From: Pelagibius sp050290145
GTDB taxonomy: Bacteria; Pseudomonadota; Alphaproteobacteria; Kiloniellales; Kiloniellaceae
Assembly: GCA_050290145.1 (NCBI GenBank)
Contig: JBNKHC010000159.1
Span: 1 to 12,122, forward strand
Direction: 5' to 3'
Length of the DNA stretch: 12,122 bases
Position numbers and translations under genes: made by a program. Shown here one piece after another: positions 1-7,767 of this stretch (positions are counted from its first letter, which is position 1; each line of letters begins with the position of its first letter). The notes under the pieces are model-generated. The model made no database searches, was not told the origin of the DNA, and was given only the letters and a program-made list of their open reading frames with translations.

Positions 1-80
1 TCCAGGGTCTCGTCACCGCTCTGCAGCTTGCCCGGCTGGTCCAGGGCAACCTGTTGTTCGACTAGGGTCAGTTCCACCAT
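1..80 (-). CDS. 5' end of an unidentified protein gene (partial)
   Basis: An ATG on the minus strand at 78-80 opens a frame that stays open for 26 codons to the window edge, beginning MVELTLVEQQVALDQPGKLQ. A purine-rich AGGTGG lies five bases upstream of the ATG, a good ribosome binding site. A TATGAT hexamer (minus strand, 138-143) could be a -10 box, but nothing like TTGACA is found at the right distance, so I do not call a promoter. The gene lies downstream of the ilvD/M81 unit in the same orientation but is separated from it by a strong terminator, so it is probably its own transcription unit. The fragment is too short to assign a family. Confidence 0.55.
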   Translation of the reverse strand, partial: MVELTLVEQQVALDQPGKLQSGDETL

Positions 81-246
81 CGCAGCCACCTGCCAAGGCC
101 CCCCAGCCTCGTTGTCCGCGGGGCCCCATCTCCCCGAATCATAGGTGCCCGGGCCCGACGCCCGGTCCTGATCACTTCCGCAGGATCAAGTATTGCGCCG
201 GTCTGTTAACAAGTGGCGAAGAGCGCAAATCGCTGCAAATGCTTGG

Positions 247-285
247 AAAAAACCCTGCCGAAGGCCCCGGAATCCGGGGCTTTCG
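247..285 (-). terminator. Rho-independent terminator of the ilvD-M81 unit
   Basis: Read on the minus strand, a GCCCCGG/CCGGGGC stem with a three-base loop is extended past one mismatch by CGAA/TTCG (259-285). After a short GC spacer comes a run of six T residues (247-252). It begins about 30 bases after the M81 peptidase stop codon. Hairpin plus T-run at this spacing is the classical intrinsic terminator arrangement. Confidence 0.8.
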
Positions 286-313
286 AGGCGGCGGCAACAC
301 ATCCGGAAAGGGC

Positions 314-1837
314 CTAGTCGGCAGCCTCCGGGTCCGCCGGGGTGAAGACCGGGCCGCAGGGCATGATGCGCAGCCCCGGGCGCAGGTTGCGGAACGCCAG
401 TTCCCGGTTGTCGAGGACCACCGGGCCCGGGGAAACCACCACCAGCACCGCTTCCGAAAGGGGCTGGAAATCGGCGCGGAAATGCACGGAGGACTTGAGC
501 GCCAGGATCTTCTGCGCGGCGGGCTCGATGCCCAGGTGGCGCAGCATGGCCTGGTCGGCGAGCTGCACCTTGGCCGAGGCCACGGCCACCTTGACGCCGT
601 CTTTCTCCAGGAGCGCCGTTGGTCCCAGCTTCATGTGGGCGCCCTTGTAGAAAGGGCCGGTGCCGGTGCACTGGCCGTCGCCCAGGCGCAGCACCTTGAA
701 GGTCCCCTCGTAGGGCGCGTCCCCCGGCACGCCGGAGTGGCCGCCGAGGGCCAGCGGCACCTCCGCGCCCTCGCCCGCCGCATGGGCGGCCTCGGCCGCC
801 GCCGGGTCGTAGAGGTTGGCCAGCACCGCGCCTTCGGACCGCCCTTCGATGAGCGCGCGCAGCAGGCCGGTGGTGTCGGAGTTGGCGCCGCCGCCGGGAT
901 TGTCCTGGGCGTCGGCCAGCACCACCGGTTTGTCGCTGTGGCGGGCGATGCGCATGGCCTCGCGCACCGCCTCGGCCGGCTTCAGCGCCTCCAGGGCGAA
1001 GGCGGACTCGCGCTCGATGGCAGCCTCGTAGAGGTTCGCCGCCGCGTCGTCGGCGGCTTCCTGCGAAGTTCCGTAGGCGACCAGCGAGGCACCGGCGCCG
1101 GGCACGTCGGCGGCGCAGAAGCCGCAGGCGAAAGAGACAGCGGTGACGCCGGGCTCCTGGGCCAGCAACTTCACTTCGCGGTAGATCTCCTTGGCCGGTC
1201 CCTCGTAGGTGCAGCCGCTGGTCAGCGGGACCATGAAGGGCAGCTGCCGGAAGGCCTTGAAGCGCCCGCCCTCGCCCTTCAGCAGCGCGTCCAGATGTTG
1301 CGCGCAGCGCCGCCCGGTCGCCGCCATGTCGACGTGCGGATAGGTGCGGTAGATGTCCAGGCAGTCGGAGAGCTCGACCATCTCCGGGGTCACGTTGGCG
1401 TGCAGGTCGAGGCTCACCACGAGCGGCAGGTCGGGCCCGACGAGGTCGCGCACGCGGCGCAGCAGTTCGCCCTCGCCGTCGTCGACGTGCTCGGCCACCA
1501 TGGCGCCGTGCAGGTCGAGGTAGAGCGCATCCAGGTTCTTCAGCGCCGCCAGGTCCTCCAGCAGCATGGCGGCGATACGCTCGTAGGCGTCTTCGGTCAC
1601 ATGGGCCGAGGGCGTGGCATTGGTCCAGGTCAGCGGCAACAGCTCGTGGCCCTGGGCCCGCGCCGCCTCGACGTAGCCGGCCACCGGGATGTTGATCCCG
1701 GCGATGGCGTCGAACAGGGCCTCGCCGCGGCTCAGCCCCGGCCAGGCGCCGGGCTTCAGGAAGTCGTCATAGGTCGCCTTCGACGGCGCGAAGGTGTTGG
1801 TCTCATGCTGGAAACCGCCGAAGGCGATGCGGGCCAT
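314..1837 (-). CDS. M81 family (MlrC/microcystinase-like) zinc metallopeptidase
   Basis: A 507-residue protein of the M81/DUF1485 family, whose best-known member, MlrC, hydrolyses linearised microcystin and short peptides. Visible family motifs are HETNTF at residues 11-16, DLHGAM at 108-113, SLDLHANV at 142-149 and YPHVD at 166-170. By spacing, Asp144, His146 and His168 match the zinc ligands described for MlrC, and Glu12 and His110 the catalytic pair, so the active site looks intact. The length is normal for the family and no signal peptide is seen, so it should be cytoplasmic. The ATG at 1835-1837 follows GAGGACAG and lies 9 bases after the ilvD stop, which implies co-transcription. The natural substrate is unknown. 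Most members are not in microcystin pathways, so a general peptide- or amide-hydrolysing role is the safer reading. Confidence 0.9.
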   Translation of the reverse strand: MARIAFGGFQHETNTFAPSKATYDDFLKPGAWPGLSRGEALFDAIAGINIPVAGYVEAARAQGHELLPLTWTNATPSAHVTEDAYERIAAMLLEDLAALKNLDALYLDLHGAMVAEHVDDGEGELLRRVRDLVGPDLPLVVSLDLHANVTPEMVELSDCLDIYRTYPHVDMAATGRRCAQHLDALLKGEGGRFKAFRQLPFMVPLTSGCTYEGPAKEIYREVKLLAQEPGVTAVSFACGFCAADVPGAGASLVAYGTSQEAADDAAANLYEAAIERESAFALEALKPAEAVREAMRIARHSDKPVVLADAQDNPGGGANSDTTGLLRALIEGRSEGAVLANLYDPAAAEAAHAAGEGAEVPLALGGHSGVPGDAPYEGTFKVLRLGDGQCTGTGPFYKGAHMKLGPTALLEKDGVKVAVASAKVQLADQAMLRHLGIEPAAQKILALKSSVHFRADFQPLSEAVLVVVSPGPVVLDNRELAFRNLRPGLRIMPCGPVFTPADPEAAD

Positions 1838-1846
1838 GAGCTGTCC

Positions 1847-3580
1847 TCAGATGTCCGCGTAGCAGTGGGTCTCGGCCTTGCCGCCCGGATGGGTGACGGC
1901 GCCCAGGTAGGCCGGGCCCACGGTGGCCGCGTAGCGCCAGATGGCCCCCGACTGATAGTCGTGCTGGCGCGGCTGCCACTTCTCCTTGCGCTTGGCCAGT
2001 TCCTCGTCGGAGAGCTCGACATCGATGGTGCCGGCCTCGGCATCGATCACGATGATGTCGCCGTTCTCCAGCAGGCCGATGGGGCCGCCGACCGCGGCCT
2101 CGGGGCCGACGTGGCCAATGCAGAAACCGCGCGTGGCCCCGGAGAAGCGACCGTCGGTGATGAGCGCGACCTTGTCGCCCATGCCCTGGCCGTAGATCGC
2201 CGAGGTGGTGGAGAGCATCTCGCGCATGCCCGGGCCGCCCTTGGGGCCCTCGTAGCGGATGACCAGCACCTCGCCTTCCTTGTAGTCACGCGCCTCGACA
2301 GCATGAAAGGCGTCTTCCTCGCAGTCGAAAACGCGGGCCGTGCCGCGGAACTTCTGATTCTTCATGCCGGCCACCTTCACGATGGCGCCCTCCGGCGCCA
2401 GGTTGCCGCGCAGGCCGACCACGCCGCCGGTCGGCGTGATGGGATCGGAACAGGGCCGCACGACGTCCTGGTCGCTCGGCAGGGTGACGCCTTCGAGCTG
2501 CTGCTCGATGGTCTTGCCGGTGACGGTGATGCAGTCGCCGTGCAGGTAACCGCCGTCCAGCAGGGCGCGCATGATGACCTGCACGCCGCCGACCTCGAAG
2601 AGGTCCTTGGCGACGTAGCGGCCGCCGGGCTTCAGGTCGGCGATGTAGGGCGTTGAGCGGAAGATCTCCGCCACCGCCTGCAGATCGAAGTCGATGCCCG
2701 CCTCGTGGGCGATGGCCGGCAGGTGCAGGCCGGCGTTGGTGGAACCGCCGGAGCAGGCCACGACGCGCGCGGCGTTCTCCAGCGCCTTGCGGGTGACGAT
2801 GTCACGCGGGCGGATGCCCTGGGCGAGCGCCTGCATGACCGCGTGGCCCGAGGCCTCGGCATAGGCGTCGCGGGATTCGTACGGCGCCGGGGCGCCGGCG
2901 GAGCCGGGCAGCGCGAGGCCGATGGCCTCCGACACGCAGGCCATGGTGTTGGCGGTGAACTGGCCGCCGCAGGAACCGGCGGAGGGACAGGCCGCGCATT
3001 CGACGGCGTGCAGTTCCTCGTCCGACATCTTGCCGGCGGAGTGCGCGCCCACGGCCTCGAAGACGTCCTGCACGGTGATGTCCTTGCCCTTGTAGCGGCC
3101 CGGCAGGATGGAGCCGCCGTACATGAAGACCGAGGGCACGTTGAGGCGCACCATGGCCATCATCATGCCGGGCAGCGACTTGTCGCAGCCGGCGAGGCCC
3201 ACCAGCGCGTCGTAGCAGTGGCCGCGCATGGTCAGCTCGACGGAATCGGCGATGAGATCGCGGCTGACCAGGGAGGACTTCATGCCCTGGTGGCCCATGG
3301 CGATACCGTCGGTCACGGTGATGGTGCAGAACTCGCGCGGAGTGCCGGCGGCGGCCTTGACGCCGCGCTTCACCGACTGGGCCTGGCGCGACAGGGCGAT
3401 GTTGCAGGGCGCGGCCTCGTTCCAGCAGGTCGCCACGCCGACGAAGGGCTGGGCGATCTCCTCTTCCGTCATACCCATCGCATAGTAGTAGGAGCGATGC
3501 GGTGCGCTTTCCGGGCCGACCGAGACATAGCGGCTCGGCAGCTTGGATTTGTCGAAGGTCGGTTTGGAATCGAGTGGCAT
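1847..3580 (-). CDS. ilvD: Dihydroxy-acid dehydratase
   Basis: This 577-residue protein converts 2,3-dihydroxy-isovalerate and -methylvalerate to the 2-keto acids of valine, leucine and isoleucine synthesis in the cytoplasm. IlvD/Edd signatures are clear: WNEAAPCN near residue 53-60, DGIAMGHQGM at 91-100, GCDKSLPGM at 131-139 and CPSAGSCGGQFTANTM at 198-213. Cys59, Cys132 and Cys204 are the expected Fe-S ligands. Asp91 and Lys133 are the expected magnesium-site residues. Its length fits the shorter [2Fe-2S]-type branch better than the roughly 616-residue E. coli type, which is inference from length and spacing. The frame extends upstream to 3688, but the ATG at 3578-3580 is preferred: it follows AGGAGAGGGAG about ten bases away and gives the family's usual N-terminus. 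The M81 peptidase gene follows after 9 bases. Confidence 0.96.
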   Translation of the reverse strand: MPLDSKPTFDKSKLPSRYVSVGPESAPHRSYYYAMGMTEEEIAQPFVGVATCWNEAAPCNIALSRQAQSVKRGVKAAAGTPREFCTITVTDGIAMGHQGMKSSLVSRDLIADSVELTMRGHCYDALVGLAGCDKSLPGMMMAMVRLNVPSVFMYGGSILPGRYKGKDITVQDVFEAVGAHSAGKMSDEELHAVECAACPSAGSCGGQFTANTMACVSEAIGLALPGSAGAPAPYESRDAYAEASGHAVMQALAQGIRPRDIVTRKALENAARVVACSGGSTNAGLHLPAIAHEAGIDFDLQAVAEIFRSTPYIADLKPGGRYVAKDLFEVGGVQVIMRALLDGGYLHGDCITVTGKTIEQQLEGVTLPSDQDVVRPCSDPITPTGGVVGLRGNLAPEGAIVKVAGMKNQKFRGTARVFDCEEDAFHAVEARDYKEGEVLVIRYEGPKGGPGMREMLSTTSAIYGQGMGDKVALITDGRFSGATRGFCIGHVGPEAAVGGPIGLLENGDIIVIDAEAGTIDVELSDEELAKRKEKWQPRQHDYQSGAIWRYAATVGPAYLGAVTHPGGKAETHCYADI

Positions 3581-3639
3581 GGTTGAACGCTCCCTCTCCT
3601 GATCCCTTGGATTTCTTGATGAATTAGCGCGGAGAATAG

Positions 3640-3656
3640 CGGGCGCGCCCGGGCGC
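3640..3656. promoter_or_regulatory. Overlapping GC palindromes upstream of ilvD (possible operator)
   Basis: Two perfect 12-base palindromes overlap here: CGGGCGCGCCCG (3640-3651) and GCGCCCGGGCGC (3645-3656). They lie 60-76 bases upstream of the ilvD start, just upstream of a possible -10 hexamer TATTCT (minus strand, 3633-3638). No convincing -35 box is present. The position suits a repressor or activator site, but GC palindromes arise easily in GC-rich DNA, so the assignment is weak. Confidence 0.25.
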
Positions 3657-3688
3657 CACCACCGCGAAATGCGAATGCCGCTATGCAT

Positions 3689-3715
3689 GAGGGGGCCAGC
3701 TGGGCCGGCCCCCTC
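3689..3715 (-). terminator. Hairpin downstream of bioY, likely terminator without a T-run
   Basis: A perfect 9-base-pair stem, GAGGGGGCC (3689-3697) with GGCCCCCTC (3707-3715), encloses a 9-base loop. It begins 30 bases after the bioY stop codon and precedes the ilvD promoter region. Neither side has a T-tract, so it may work with Rho or act as a 3' end stabiliser; the placement between two units is the main argument for termination. Confidence 0.5.
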
Positions 3716-3744
3716 GTGAAAGACGGAAACTCAGGCTGGAAGCG

Positions 3745-4356
3745 TCAGCCGCGCTTGGACAGCAGCTTCCAGGCCAGCGGCAGGCTGGCGGCCACCAGGG
3801 CCAGCTTCAGCACATCGCCGGGGATGAAGGGGATGAGGCCCCACTCCAGGATCGGCTTGTCCCAGCCGAAGAGCACGCCCAGCCACAGCAGGCCGGGGAC
3901 GTAGAGCACCACGTTGCCGACCAGCATGGCCAGGGCGGCGGTGATCACGCTGCGGTCCCAGCCGCGCTCGGCCAGCCAGCCGCAGGCCGCCGCCGCCAGC
4001 ACGTAGCCGGCGAGGTAGCCGCCGGTCGGGCCGGCCATGTAGGCCAGGCCGATGCCCTTTTCCGGGGTGCCGGCGAAGACCGGCAGCCCCATGGCGCCCT
4101 CGGCCAGGTAGAGGACCACGGTGGCCGCGCCCAGGCGCCAGCCGAAGGCCATGCCGATAGCCAGCACGCCGAAAGTGCCCATGGTGACCGGCACCGGATA
4201 GAAGGGCACCTGGATCTTGGCGCAGGCCCAGAGGAACAGGGAGCCGACAACCGCCAGCAGGGAAGCCCGCAGCAGGCCGTTCATCTCCGCCAGCTTGCCC
4301 TGGCTGGGCCACAGCGCCGCCGCCAAGGTGTCGTGCCGTGCTTGCAAAGCCGTCAT
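3745..4356 (-). CDS. bioY: BioY, substrate-binding S component of a biotin ECF transporter
   Basis: A 203-residue, strongly hydrophobic protein with about six predicted membrane spans. Members bind and import biotin at the cytoplasmic membrane, alone or with the energising BioM/BioN pair. BioY landmarks are PFYPVPVTMGTFGVL at residues 51-65, YLAEG at 83-87, GLPVFAG at 90-96, GPTGGYLAGY at 109-118 and PGD at 179-181. The frame extends upstream to 4449, but the ATG at 4354-4356 gives a normal-sized protein, avoids overlap with the DUF6314 gene, and has GGGAACGGAA just upstream. No bioM, bioN or biotin synthesis gene is in the window, and the BioR-type operator TTATCTATAA is not seen. It follows the DUF6314 gene by 64 bases on the same strand and may be read from the valS transcript or from its own promoter. 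Confidence 0.93.
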   Translation of the reverse strand: MTALQARHDTLAAALWPSQGKLAEMNGLLRASLLAVVGSLFLWACAKIQVPFYPVPVTMGTFGVLAIGMAFGWRLGAATVVLYLAEGAMGLPVFAGTPEKGIGLAYMAGPTGGYLAGYVLAAAACGWLAERGWDRSVITAALAMLVGNVVLYVPGLLWLGVLFGWDKPILEWGLIPFIPGDVLKLALVAASLPLAWKLLSKRG

Positions 4357-4391
4357 ATCGTTCCGTTCCCTTCCATCCCAGGTGTTCTCAA

Positions 4392-4411
4392 GGCGTGGAC
4401 TTAACCACGCC
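4392..4411 (-). promoter_or_regulatory. Hairpin in the DUF6314-bioY gap
   Basis: A perfect 7-base-pair inverted repeat, GGCGTGG (4392-4398) and CCACGCC (4405-4411), has a six-base loop ACTTAA. It lies 9 bases after the DUF6314 stop and 35 bases before the bioY start. It could terminate or process the upstream message, or act as an operator or leader structure for bioY. No T-run follows on the minus strand, so I do not label it a terminator. Confidence 0.4.
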
Positions 4412-4420
4412 GACCCCCTC

Positions 4421-4867
4421 TTACAGCGCCCGACGATAGGTGCTGTCAAGTGTCAGGTCTTTGCGCGGCCCCGTCACGCGCCAGACCACACGCCAGGTAT
4501 CGGCGTCCAGAACCGTGAATTCGCCCTCGTAGCGGTCCGGGTCGCAGAGGTGGGTGCAACTCCAACTGCCGCGCGACAGATCCAGGTCGTGAAAGAAACG
4601 GCCGTCGCGGAAGTGGACCGCTGCGCGGTCCGCTGCCGGAAAGGTATAGCGGTAGGACTGCTCCGCCGGGCCCGCGTGATCGCCGATCGTCAGGCGGCCC
4701 TCCTCCCGGTAGAGCAGGTCGCTCTCGAGCGGCGCGAAGAGCGCCTGGCCGCTGAGCCGGCCCTGCTGGCCGCCCCGGCGGTCGTCGAGCACCCGCTCCA
4801 GGCGCCAGGAGTCTTGAAGAAACTTCTTCAAATCACTGATTTGAAGGAAACTTCCCTCCGTCTCCAC
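4421..4867 (-). CDS. DUF6314 family protein, function unknown
   Basis: A 148-residue, probably cytoplasmic protein that matches my recollection of the uncharacterised DUF6314 family. Family-like features are a WRLER motif after a short N-terminal stretch (21-25), LYREEG (52-57), YRY (72-74), FRDGRFFH (86-93), a HLC..D.Y.G segment (106-114) and a W.V.GP.KD segment (129-137). The alternating hydrophobic pattern suggests a beta-barrel, lipocalin-like fold, which is inference. It starts with GTG (4865-4867), supported by GGAGGG six bases upstream, and lies 17 bases after the valS stop, so it is very likely co-transcribed with valS. The first 20 codons are markedly AT-richer than the rest and contain overlapping palindromes (4814-4846). 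A repeat at protein level (FLQISDLKKFLQ) results. No function is assigned. Confidence 0.85.
   Translation of the reverse strand: METEGSFLQISDLKKFLQDSWRLERVLDDRRGGQQGRLSGQALFAPLESDLLYREEGRLTIGDHAGPAEQSYRYTFPAADRAAVHFRDGRFFHDLDLSRGSWSCTHLCDPDRYEGEFTVLDADTWRVVWRVTGPRKDLTLDSTYRRAL
4814..4846 (-). repeat. Two overlapping perfect palindromes in the start of the DUF6314 gene
   Basis: TTGAAGAA (4814-4821) pairs with TTCTTCAA (4824-4831) around two central bases. CTTCAAATCA (4826-4835) pairs with TGATTTGAAG (4837-4846) around one base. The two share the CTTCAA arm at 4826-4831, so in RNA only one hairpin could form at a time. The stretch is AT-rich within GC-rich surroundings and lies 20-55 bases after the GTG start. 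Confidence 0.8.
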
Positions 4868-4884
4868 AGCTGCCCTCCACCGGG

Positions 4885-7569
4885 TTATGCAGAGGCGAGA
4901 CGCTCCAGGGCGCTCTGCAGCTTGCTCATGGTCTGCTGGCTGTCGGCCAGGCGCTCGCGCTGCTCGGCGACCACCTCTTCAGGCGCCTTGGCGAGGAACT
5001 GCTGGTTGGACAGCTTCTTGTCGAGCTTGGTGATCTCGCCCTTCAGCTTGTCCATTTCCTTCTTCAGCCGCGCCTGCTCCTGATCCAGGTCGATGACCTC
5101 GGCCAGCGGCAGCACCAGGGAGCACTCGTCCAGCACGTCCTGCACCGAGCCCTGGGGCACCGGCTGGTCGAAGGTGATGGTCTCGACCCGCGCCAGCGTC
5201 TTGATCAGCGCCTCGTGCTCGCCGATCCGGGCCTTGGACTCGGCGGAAGCGTCGTTGACGATGAGGGCGATTCGCGCCCCCGGCGGCACGTTCATCTCCG
5301 AGCGCACGGCGCGGATCTGGCCGATCATGCGCACCACCCAGCCCAGCGTCGCGTCGGCCTCGGCGTCGGTGAGGCTTTCTGCGAAGGCCGGCCAGGCGGA
5401 GGTGGTCATCAGGCTCTCTTCGCCCTGACCGGTCTGCTGCCACAGCTCCTCGGTCAGGAATGGCATGATGGGGTGCAGCAGGAAGAGCGCCTGGTGCAGC
5501 ACCCACTGCGCCGTCGCCCGCGTCTCCGCCTGGGCCGCGGCGTCCTCGCCCTGCAGCAGCGGCTTGGCGAATTCCAGGTACCAGTCGCAGTAGGTGTTCC
5601 AGATGAACTGGTAGAGCGCCTGGGCCGCCTCGTTGAAGCGGTAATCCTCGATGGCGCGGCGCACCTTGGGTTCGGTCTGGGCCAGCTGGCTGACGATCCA
5701 GCGGTTGACGCGCTGCGCGTTGGCCGCCGGGTCGTAGTCGGCCCCGTAGCGGCACTCGTTCATCTCGCAGAAGCGCGCCGCGTTCCAGATCTTGGTGCAG
5801 AAGTTGCGGTAGCCCTCGATACGGCTTTCCGACAGCTTCACGTCGCGGCCCTGGGCGGCCAGCGCGGTCAGGGTGAAGCGCACGGCATCGGCGCCGAACT
5901 TCTCGATCAGGTCCAGGGGGTCCAGCACGTTGCCCTTGGACTTCGACATCTTCTGCCCCTTCTCGTCGCGCACCAGGGCATGGATGTAGACGGTGTGGAA
6001 GGGCACCTTGCCGTCCATGAAGTGCAGGCTCGACATCATCATGCGGGCGACCCAGAAGAAGATGATGTCGAAGCCGGTGACCAGCACGTCGCCCGGGTAG
6101 TAGCGCTTCAGGGCCTCGGTTTCCTCCGGCCAGCCCAGGGTCGAGAAGGGCCAGAGCGCCGAGGAAAACCATGTGTCCAGCACGTCGTTGTCGCGGGTCA
6201 GCTCCACCGCCTTGCCGTAGTGCTGCTCGGCCATCCCCGCGGCCTCGGCCTCGTCATGGGCGACGAAGACCTCGCCGTCCGGCCCGTACCAGGCCGGCAC
6301 CTGGTGGCCCCACCACAGCTGGCGCGAGATGCACCAGGGCTGGATGTTGCGCATCCACTCGTAATAGGTCTTCTCCCACTGCTTCGGCACGAAAACGGTC
6401 TCGCCCTGCTCCACCGCGGCGATGGCGGGCTTGGCCAGCTCGGCCGCGTTCACGTACCACTGGTCGGTCAGGTAGGGCTCGATGGCCACGTGGGAGCGGT
6501 CGCCGTGCGGCACCATGTGGCGGTGATCGTCGATCTTCTCCAGCAGGCCCTCGGCCTCCATGTCGGCGACGATCTTCTTGCGGGCGTCGAAGCGGTCGAG
6601 GCCGCGGTAGGCCTCCGGCACCGTGTCGTTCATGCGCGCGTCACGGTCGAAGACGTTGATCATCTCCAGGTCGTGGCGCTTGCCGACCTCGAAGTCGTTG
6701 AAGTCGTGTGCCGGAGTGATCTTAACCGCGCCGGAGCCCTGCTCCGGGTCGGCGTAGTCGTCGGCGACGATGGGGATGCGCCGGCCCACCAGGGGCAGAA
6801 TGGCGTGCTTGCCGACCAGGTCCTTGTAGCGCTCGTCGTCCGGATGCACGGCCACGGCGGTGTCGCCCAGCATGGTCTCCGGGCGGGTCGTCGCCACGGT
6901 GATGAAGCGGCCCTCTTCCCCCTCGATGGGGTAGCGGAAGTGCCAGAGGTGGCCGTTCATTTCCTTCTGCTCGACCTCCAGGTCGGAGATCGCGGTGTGG
7001 AAGCGCGGGTCCCAGTTCACCAGGCGCTTGTCGCGGTAGATCAGCCCCTCGCGGTAGAGGGTCACGAAGACCTTGAGGACCGCCTCGGAGAGGCCCTCGT
7101 CCATGGTGAAGCGCTCGCGCGCCCAATCGCAGGAGGCGCCCAGGCGGCGCAGCTGCTTCAGGATGGTGCCGCCGGACTGCTCGCGCCACTTCCAGACCCG
7201 CTCGATGAACTCCTCGCGGCCGATGTGCTTGGTGTTCCCGGGGGCCAGCGGCAGGCCGCGGTCCAGCTCGATGCCTTCCTCGCCCAGCTGGCGCTCGACC
7301 ACCATCTGGGTGGCGATGCCGGCATGGTCGGTGCCCGGCTGCCACAGCACGTCCCTGCCCTGCATGCGCTGATAGCGGACCAGGATGTCCTGGATGGTGT
7401 TGTTGAGCGCATGACCCATGTGCAGGCTGCCCGTCACGTTGGGCGGCGGGATCATGATGGTGAAGGGTTCCTTGGTGGCGTCGAATTTCGCCGAAAAGGC
7501 GTCCGCGGCCTCCCAACGGGAATACTGCCGATCCTCGACCTCGTCGGGCCGATAGGTCTTTTCCAGCAT
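4885..7569 (-). CDS. valS: Valyl-tRNA synthetase
   Basis: An 894-residue class I aminoacyl-tRNA synthetase that charges tRNA-Val in the cytoplasm. The N-terminal PPPNVTGSLHMGH segment carries the HIGH-type motif as HMGH at residues 50-53, and GQKMSKSKGN carries KMSKS at 540-544. The editing (CP1) domain lies between them, with ATTRPETMLGDTAVAVHP and the GSGAVKITPAHD region typical of ValRS. The C-terminus (about residues 825-894) is a charged coiled coil, as in bacterial ValRS arms. Length is at the shorter end of normal for bacteria. The ATG at 7567-7569 follows AGAGGA. It leads the valS-DUF6314-bioY run and lies downstream of popZ in the same orientation, 198 bases away. No T-box or other leader of known class is seen upstream. 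Confidence 0.98.
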   Translation of the reverse strand: MLEKTYRPDEVEDRQYSRWEAADAFSAKFDATKEPFTIMIPPPNVTGSLHMGHALNNTIQDILVRYQRMQGRDVLWQPGTDHAGIATQMVVERQLGEEGIELDRGLPLAPGNTKHIGREEFIERVWKWREQSGGTILKQLRRLGASCDWARERFTMDEGLSEAVLKVFVTLYREGLIYRDKRLVNWDPRFHTAISDLEVEQKEMNGHLWHFRYPIEGEEGRFITVATTRPETMLGDTAVAVHPDDERYKDLVGKHAILPLVGRRIPIVADDYADPEQGSGAVKITPAHDFNDFEVGKRHDLEMINVFDRDARMNDTVPEAYRGLDRFDARKKIVADMEAEGLLEKIDDHRHMVPHGDRSHVAIEPYLTDQWYVNAAELAKPAIAAVEQGETVFVPKQWEKTYYEWMRNIQPWCISRQLWWGHQVPAWYGPDGEVFVAHDEAEAAGMAEQHYGKAVELTRDNDVLDTWFSSALWPFSTLGWPEETEALKRYYPGDVLVTGFDIIFFWVARMMMSSLHFMDGKVPFHTVYIHALVRDEKGQKMSKSKGNVLDPLDLIEKFGADAVRFTLTALAAQGRDVKLSESRIEGYRNFCTKIWNAARFCEMNECRYGADYDPAANAQRVNRWIVSQLAQTEPKVRRAIEDYRFNEAAQALYQFIWNTYCDWYLEFAKPLLQGEDAAAQAETRATAQWVLHQALFLLHPIMPFLTEELWQQTGQGEESLMTTSAWPAFAESLTDAEADATLGWVVRMIGQIRAVRSEMNVPPGARIALIVNDASAESKARIGEHEALIKTLARVETITFDQPVPQGSVQDVLDECSLVLPLAEVIDLDQEQARLKKEMDKLKGEITKLDKKLSNQQFLAKAPEEVVAEQRERLADSQQTMSKLQSALERLASA

Positions 7570-7695
7570 TGCTGGCGGTCCTCTTGAACTGTCGCTTTGC
7601 CGCGCCCCCGGCTGCGAGAAATGGCGGGAACGCTCGATTTAGCGGAGGGGTCTAACAGATGGTACGCCGCAGCGCCATAGCAACAGGCCGGTACC

Positions 7696-7729
7696 CGGTC
7701 AGATCGCCTGTCTGGCGGGGCTCTGACCG
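7696..7729 (-). terminator. Nested hairpin between popZ and valS, possible terminator
   Basis: CGGTCAGA (7696-7703) pairs perfectly with TCTGACCG (7722-7729), and inside it CGCC (7705-7708) pairs with GGCG (7714-7717). It begins about 38 bases after the popZ stop and ends about 127 bases before the valS start. No T-run follows on the minus strand. Termination of the popZ message is the likeliest role; a valS leader structure is the alternative. I see no other clear element in 7570-7767. Confidence 0.45.
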
Positions 7730-7767
7730 CCCGGGATGCCGTTGATTTGACGGATTTTCCGGGGAGC

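Noticed and set aside
239..2656. Very long plus-strand open frame of 805 codons
   Set aside because: It lies opposite the clear M81 peptidase and ilvD genes; its translation is rich in Gly, Arg, Ala and His with no family signature, as expected of antisense in GC-rich DNA.
5215..7587. Plus-strand open frame of 790 codons opposite valS
   Set aside because: valS has intact HIGH and KMSKS motifs on the minus strand; the plus frame is a low-information His/Leu/Val-rich shadow.
7570..7767. Possible T-box or other aminoacyl-tRNA-sensing leader before valS
   Set aside because: No T-box core sequence or specifier stem is visible, and such leaders are not expected in proteobacteria.
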